The position numbers and the translations under genes were made by a program. DNA of 5,479 nucleotides, taken from Methyloradius sp035460505. Lineage in GTDB: Bacteria; Pseudomonadota; Gammaproteobacteria; Burkholderiales; Methylophilaceae. The stretch is taken from contig DATHWP010000001.1 in NCBI GenBank assembly GCA_035460505.1, forward strand, positions 1-5,479. The letters run 5' to 3'. Below the pieces are notes generated by a model, which was not told the DNA's origin, did not search any database, and saw only the letters and a program-made list of their open reading frames with translations. This document shows, piece after piece, positions 5,345 to 5,479 of the stretch (position 1 is its first letter; every line of letters starts with the position of its first letter).

Positions 5345-5479
5345 TTAACCGGATACCGCAGCAGCACCGCCGACGATTTCCGAGATTTCCTTGGTAATCG
5401 CAGCCTGGCGTGCCTTGTTGTACACCAGCTTCAATTCACCGATGACAGTCTTGGCATTGTCGGAAGCGGATTTCATTGC
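5345..5479 (-). CDS. atpG: F1F0 ATP synthase gamma subunit, C-terminal end (cut by window edge)
   Basis: Gamma forms the rotating central shaft of F1, its N- and C-terminal helices making a coiled coil inside the alpha-beta hexamer. Only the last 44 codons are present, reading in frame from base 5479 to the TAA at 5347-5345. The translation begins AMKSASDNAKTVIGELKLVY and continues NKARQAAITKEISEIVGGAA. This is the highly conserved C-terminal helix of the family (MKxASDNA, YNKARQAxITxE, EIVxGAxA). The order atpG-atpD-atpC matches the standard bacterial operon. GC content is high, like the adjoining 5' part of atpD. Confidence 0.96.
   Translation of the reverse strand, partial: AMKSASDNAKTVIGELKLVYNKARQAAITKEISEIVGGAAAVSG

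Overview
The window looks like chromosomal DNA of a Gram-negative proteobacterium, most likely a betaproteobacterium. A Methylophilaceae-like lineage is my best guess, from the style of the AtpD, AtpG and HU proteins, the moderate GC content and the gene content. This is recognition from memory, not a database result. Seven genes can be supported, two of them cut by the window edges.

Left edge (1-366): the start of an HU-type DNA-binding protein gene reads leftward from a GTG codon. It is divergent from msrB, which encodes methionine-(R)-sulfoxide reductase and reads rightward. msrB ends in a strong intrinsic terminator (777-810).

Middle (811-2126): a two-gene rightward unit encodes an unrecognised four-helix membrane protein (185 aa). 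Fourteen bases later comes a signal-less glycoside hydrolase family 19 lysozyme/chitinase-like enzyme (210 aa) of the phage endolysin type. No phage structural, integrase or attachment features are visible. The pair resembles a stand-alone pore-plus-muralytic-enzyme module and is the most interesting part of the window. The unit converges on a leftward methyltransferase gene with only four bases between the stop codons, which lie in or next to a 14-bp palindrome.

Right half (2118-5479): all genes read leftward. The distal end of the F-type ATP synthase operon is present as the atpG 3' end, atpD and atpC, closed by a strong terminator (3311-3335). Downstream lies the class I SAM-dependent methyltransferase gene (380 aa), which starts at TTG. 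AtpG, AtpD and AtpC are the gamma, beta and epsilon subunits of the F1 rotary motor. The atpG-atpD spacer carries a perfect 11-bp tandem duplication. GC content drops sharply inside atpD: about 60% in its 5' third by hand count, against about 47% in the rest of the gene. That suggests a recombination mosaic or an assembly join.

No RNA genes, CRISPR array, insertion sequence or integrase were seen. No gene-free stretch exceeds 300 bases.
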